From Clostridium sp. (GTDB lineage Bacteria > Bacillota > Clostridia > Clostridiales > Clostridiaceae), in assembly GCF_030532265.1 (NCBI RefSeq), contig NZ_JAUNLM010000003.1, positions 28,517 through 92,516 of the forward strand: a DNA stretch of 64,000 nucleotides, read 5' to 3'. Both the position numbers and the translations under genes were made by a program. The notes under the pieces were generated by a model. It was not told the DNA's origin. It ran no database searches and saw only the letters and a list, made by a program, of their open reading frames with translations. Shown here in pieces: positions 62,068 to 64,000 of the stretch. The first letter of the stretch is position 1; each line of letters starts with the position of its first letter.

Positions 62068-63750
62068 TTATTTAACTTTATCTATTTTAATATTATTAAA
62101 TGAATTTACTATTATATATTTACTATCTCCTACATTCATATACTCTATTTTAACCTTATCACCAACACTACTTAAAGCTACTTCTCTAGCTGTTTCTGTT
62201 GATACTGAATATATATTATCTGAACCTTTAAGCTTAATATCATATATACTAGTTCCTTCTTTTATAACAAGACCTATTCTTTCTATTTCTCCTTCTATAA
62301 CTTTAGCGCTATTACTTCCTTCCAAAGAAATGTTTGTGTTAGTTAAAACTTCTAAATATTTATTTAATGTTGCTTGAAGAGAATCTCCAACTGCAACAGT
62401 ATTGTAATTTTTAACATTAACCATAGCATAATTTTTAACTAATCCATTTGCATCTTTTAATGTCATAAAATACGTTGGTTCATTCTGAATATTTATTAAA
62501 TAAGGGAATGTAGCTGTATATTTATATTGCTGAACTTTTCCTTCAGCGGACTTCATTGCAGCTGTTTCAGTTGCACCTGATGTTTTATACATAGTTGTTT
62601 TTCCAGTTCTAGTGTTAGTTAAAGTAAACCCTACTAATCCCTCATCATTTCCAACAGAAGTTATACCAGTATAATAATAACATTCATTTTTGTTATAAAT
62701 AAGATTCATTCCATCTGTTGATACTAATTTATCTTTATCACTAAAATTAAATACTCCATGAACTAATGTACCCCATTTATCAATATAATTTTTTATAAAT
62801 CTATCTGGTTGTATTCTATCAACCCATTTTGGCATATTATCTATATCATAAACTTCTGACTTACCACTTTGTGCATCAATTATTAAAGCACCTATTGCTT
62901 TATATTCTGTAATTCCAATAGCATTATCATATCTTGTTATTACCCAGTATGGCTTTCCACTATCATCTAATTCAAAAGTATAATCTGTATGGGCTTTCTT
63001 CATGTCCCTTAAAAAAGCTGCTCTATTTAAATCTGAAAAAAGATATGCTGAATCTAAATATTTTATCTTTAATGGTTTTCCATCAAGTTCTGTTACAAGC
63101 TGTACATCATTTTGATTAGTTGCACTAACCTTTACATACCCCGCAGTTCCTTCCATATTTGATAACCATTTAAAAAGTGATGAATGTTCAAGAGGTGCTA
63201 CATAACAAAGTTCTCCATTGACACTTTGAAGAGTTAAATCACCTACATAAACTTGGCTTCCAAGGCTTGGTATTTCACCAAGTTTTTTGTCAGCTAATTT
63301 ATCTGCTAGCTCTTTATCTATTGTAGGAAGTTGTTTTAAATCTATGTGATCTATTTGACTTGAAAATTCAACTGATTCAACCGGTCCAATTAAATTTCTA
63401 TGATTTTTATAACTTATAACTGGACTAAAAAATACCATAAGTCCTACATATATTAAAAATACAATAACTCCTGACATAATGTATTTTTTACTAAAATGTG
63501 TAACTCCATAAATTATGCTACAAACTATAAAGGGAAGTATTAATACAAAAAAACTTAATGATAAATCAAGTATAAGCTTACTTTGAAATAATAATATTAC
63601 CCCCAATAATAAATAAGCAATTAAAAGCCATTTTAAAAATTGATTAAATTTAGCAGTTTTATTTTTAATATTTTCCGTAAAACTATTTTTTGCATTTTTC
63701 ATTTTAGATATATTTTCAAATATATCTTCAAAATCACCTCTACCATTCAT
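62068..63750 (-). CDS. Large membrane-anchored protein of unknown function
   Basis: 560 residues. A charged N-terminus (about 1-35) precedes four hydrophobic segments (about 38-58, 62-84, 90-108 region), then about 430 residues likely outside the membrane. The outer part contains a stretch (SGKPYWVITRYDNAIGITEYKAIGALIIDAQSGKSEVYD) that recalls a PepSY-like strand pattern, and a later TNTRTGKTTMYKTSGATETAAM segment. The end looks like an OB-like beta domain (EGEIERIGLVIKEGTSIYDIKL). I recognise no named family. AGGAGG precedes the ATG. Confidence 0.75.
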   Translation of the reverse strand: MNGRGDFEDIFENISKMKNAKNSFTENIKNKTAKFNQFLKWLLIAYLLLGVILLFQSKLILDLSLSFFVLILPFIVCSIIYGVTHFSKKYIMSGVIVFLIYVGLMVFFSPVISYKNHRNLIGPVESVEFSSQIDHIDLKQLPTIDKELADKLADKKLGEIPSLGSQVYVGDLTLQSVNGELCYVAPLEHSSLFKWLSNMEGTAGYVKVSATNQNDVQLVTELDGKPLKIKYLDSAYLFSDLNRAAFLRDMKKAHTDYTFELDDSGKPYWVITRYDNAIGITEYKAIGALIIDAQSGKSEVYDIDNMPKWVDRIQPDRFIKNYIDKWGTLVHGVFNFSDKDKLVSTDGMNLIYNKNECYYYTGITSVGNDEGLVGFTLTNTRTGKTTMYKTSGATETAAMKSAEGKVQQYKYTATFPYLINIQNEPTYFMTLKDANGLVKNYAMVNVKNYNTVAVGDSLQATLNKYLEVLTNTNISLEGSNSAKVIEGEIERIGLVIKEGTSIYDIKLKGSDNIYSVSTETAREVALSSVGDKVKIEYMNVGDSKYIIVNSFNNIKIDKVK

Positions 63751-63857
63751 GGTATATTCCTCCTTTTATTATATTGTTACAATTATATCATAATGTAATA
63801 TTTAATACTATATATTAATAAAATTTATTCATTATTTTTTTAAAATATATAAAAAAA

Positions 63858-63898
63858 AATAATAGCTATGTTATCTTTTAGATAACATAGCTATTATT
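63858..63898 (-). terminator. Terminator of the gene entering from the right edge
   Basis: 18-bp perfect stem AATAATAGCTATGTTATC (63858-63875) / its complement (63881-63898), 5-nt loop, then a run of T on the minus strand. Its right arm overlaps the stop codon of the partial gene at 63894. Confidence 0.85.
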
Positions 63899-64000
63899 CA
63901 AAATTTTCTATTCTTATTATATTTTTTATTTTTATAGATTTTCTTAACTCATATATATAATCTATTGCATCAATTATTTGTATTTCTTTGCATTTATCAG
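63894..64000 (-). CDS. 3' end of a gene cut by the window edge
   Basis: One minus-strand frame from 63998 to the TAA at 63894-63896 is open. It encodes the C-terminal residues CKEIQIIDAIDYIYELRKSIKIKNI and a short tail ending ENFE. The terminator directly behind it supports a real gene. Too short to identify. Confidence 0.5.
   Translation of the reverse strand, partial: DKCKEIQIIDAIDYIYELRKSIKIKNIIRIENFE

Noticed and set aside
1-64000. CRISPR arrays, tRNA/rRNA genes, prophage or plasmid functions
   Set aside because: I looked for regularly spaced repeats, tRNA T-loop motifs, and integrase, transposase or capsid-like proteins and saw none. A computed scan would be needed to exclude small cases.

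Overview
This window looks like chromosomal DNA of a low-GC, anaerobic, Gram-positive Clostridium (sensu stricto), probably a relative of C. perfringens but not necessarily that species. The support is the extreme AT content, the strong GGAGG-type ribosome binding sites, the frequent TTG/GTG starts, the anaerobic cobalt-early (Cbi) cobalamin pathway, glycyl radical chemistry, an Etf-linked 2-hydroxyacid dehydrogenase, and a beta-glucuronidase that, from memory, closely resembles the C. perfringens enzyme. I see no tRNA, rRNA, CRISPR array, insertion sequence or prophage gene. Most genes lie on the minus strand.

Layout. 1-8.0 kb: a transglutaminase-like membrane protein, recX with a small coupled ORF, an M16 peptidase, a plus-strand two-component system, an SDR reductase with an M19 dipeptidase, and a metallophosphoesterase. 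8.1-10.8 kb: glyA, divergent from a two-gene threonine/serine exporter. 10.8-12.9 kb: a decayed glycosyltransferase remnant, then an amino acid permease under a lysine riboswitch. 12.9-16.7 kb: a flavodoxin-like protein, small proteins of unknown function, a lipoprotein and the dipeptidase pepD.

16.9-31.0 kb: a cobalamin operon of 15 genes (cbiK-A-C-D-E-T-L-F-G-H-J-B, cobD, a phosphoglycerate-mutase-like gene, cbiP). It is driven by a clear promoter, a cobalamin riboswitch and an attenuator. It covers sirohydrochlorin to adenosylcobinamide phosphate, except that no corrinoid adenosyltransferase is seen. The nucleotide-loop genes (cobU, cobS, cobT, cobC) and cobalt transport genes are also absent from the window.

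31.0-44.9 kb: a glucuronide regulon. A GPH symporter imports substrate; UidA (GH2) and a GH3 glycosidase release sugars; UxaC, UxuB, UxuA, KdgK and KdgA convert glucuronate to pyruvate and glyceraldehyde-3-phosphate. A FadR-type GntR regulator sits in the middle. The same GTATAC-centred operator occurs at the uxuB promoter, at a HAD phosphatase promoter and at the regulator's own promoter. galM is a separate unit.

45.0-49.3 kb: housekeeping genes (RluF-like pseudouridine synthase, YhiN-like flavoprotein, glyoxalase-like protein, MntP, Cof-type phosphatase). 49.4-58.8 kb: an operon of lactate-type permease, glycyl radical enzyme, its activase, EtfB, EtfA with an iron-sulphur domain, and a GlcD/LctD-like dehydrogenase, with a GntR regulator upstream and a TGGTnnnACCA operator at its promoter. 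The glycyl radical enzyme has no obvious place in plain lactate oxidation, so this is the best candidate for an undescribed pathway. 59.0-64.0 kb: a CaCA antiporter, a CsoR/CstR-family repressor lacking the copper-binding His, an ABC-F protein, a large membrane protein of unknown function and the 3' end of one more gene.
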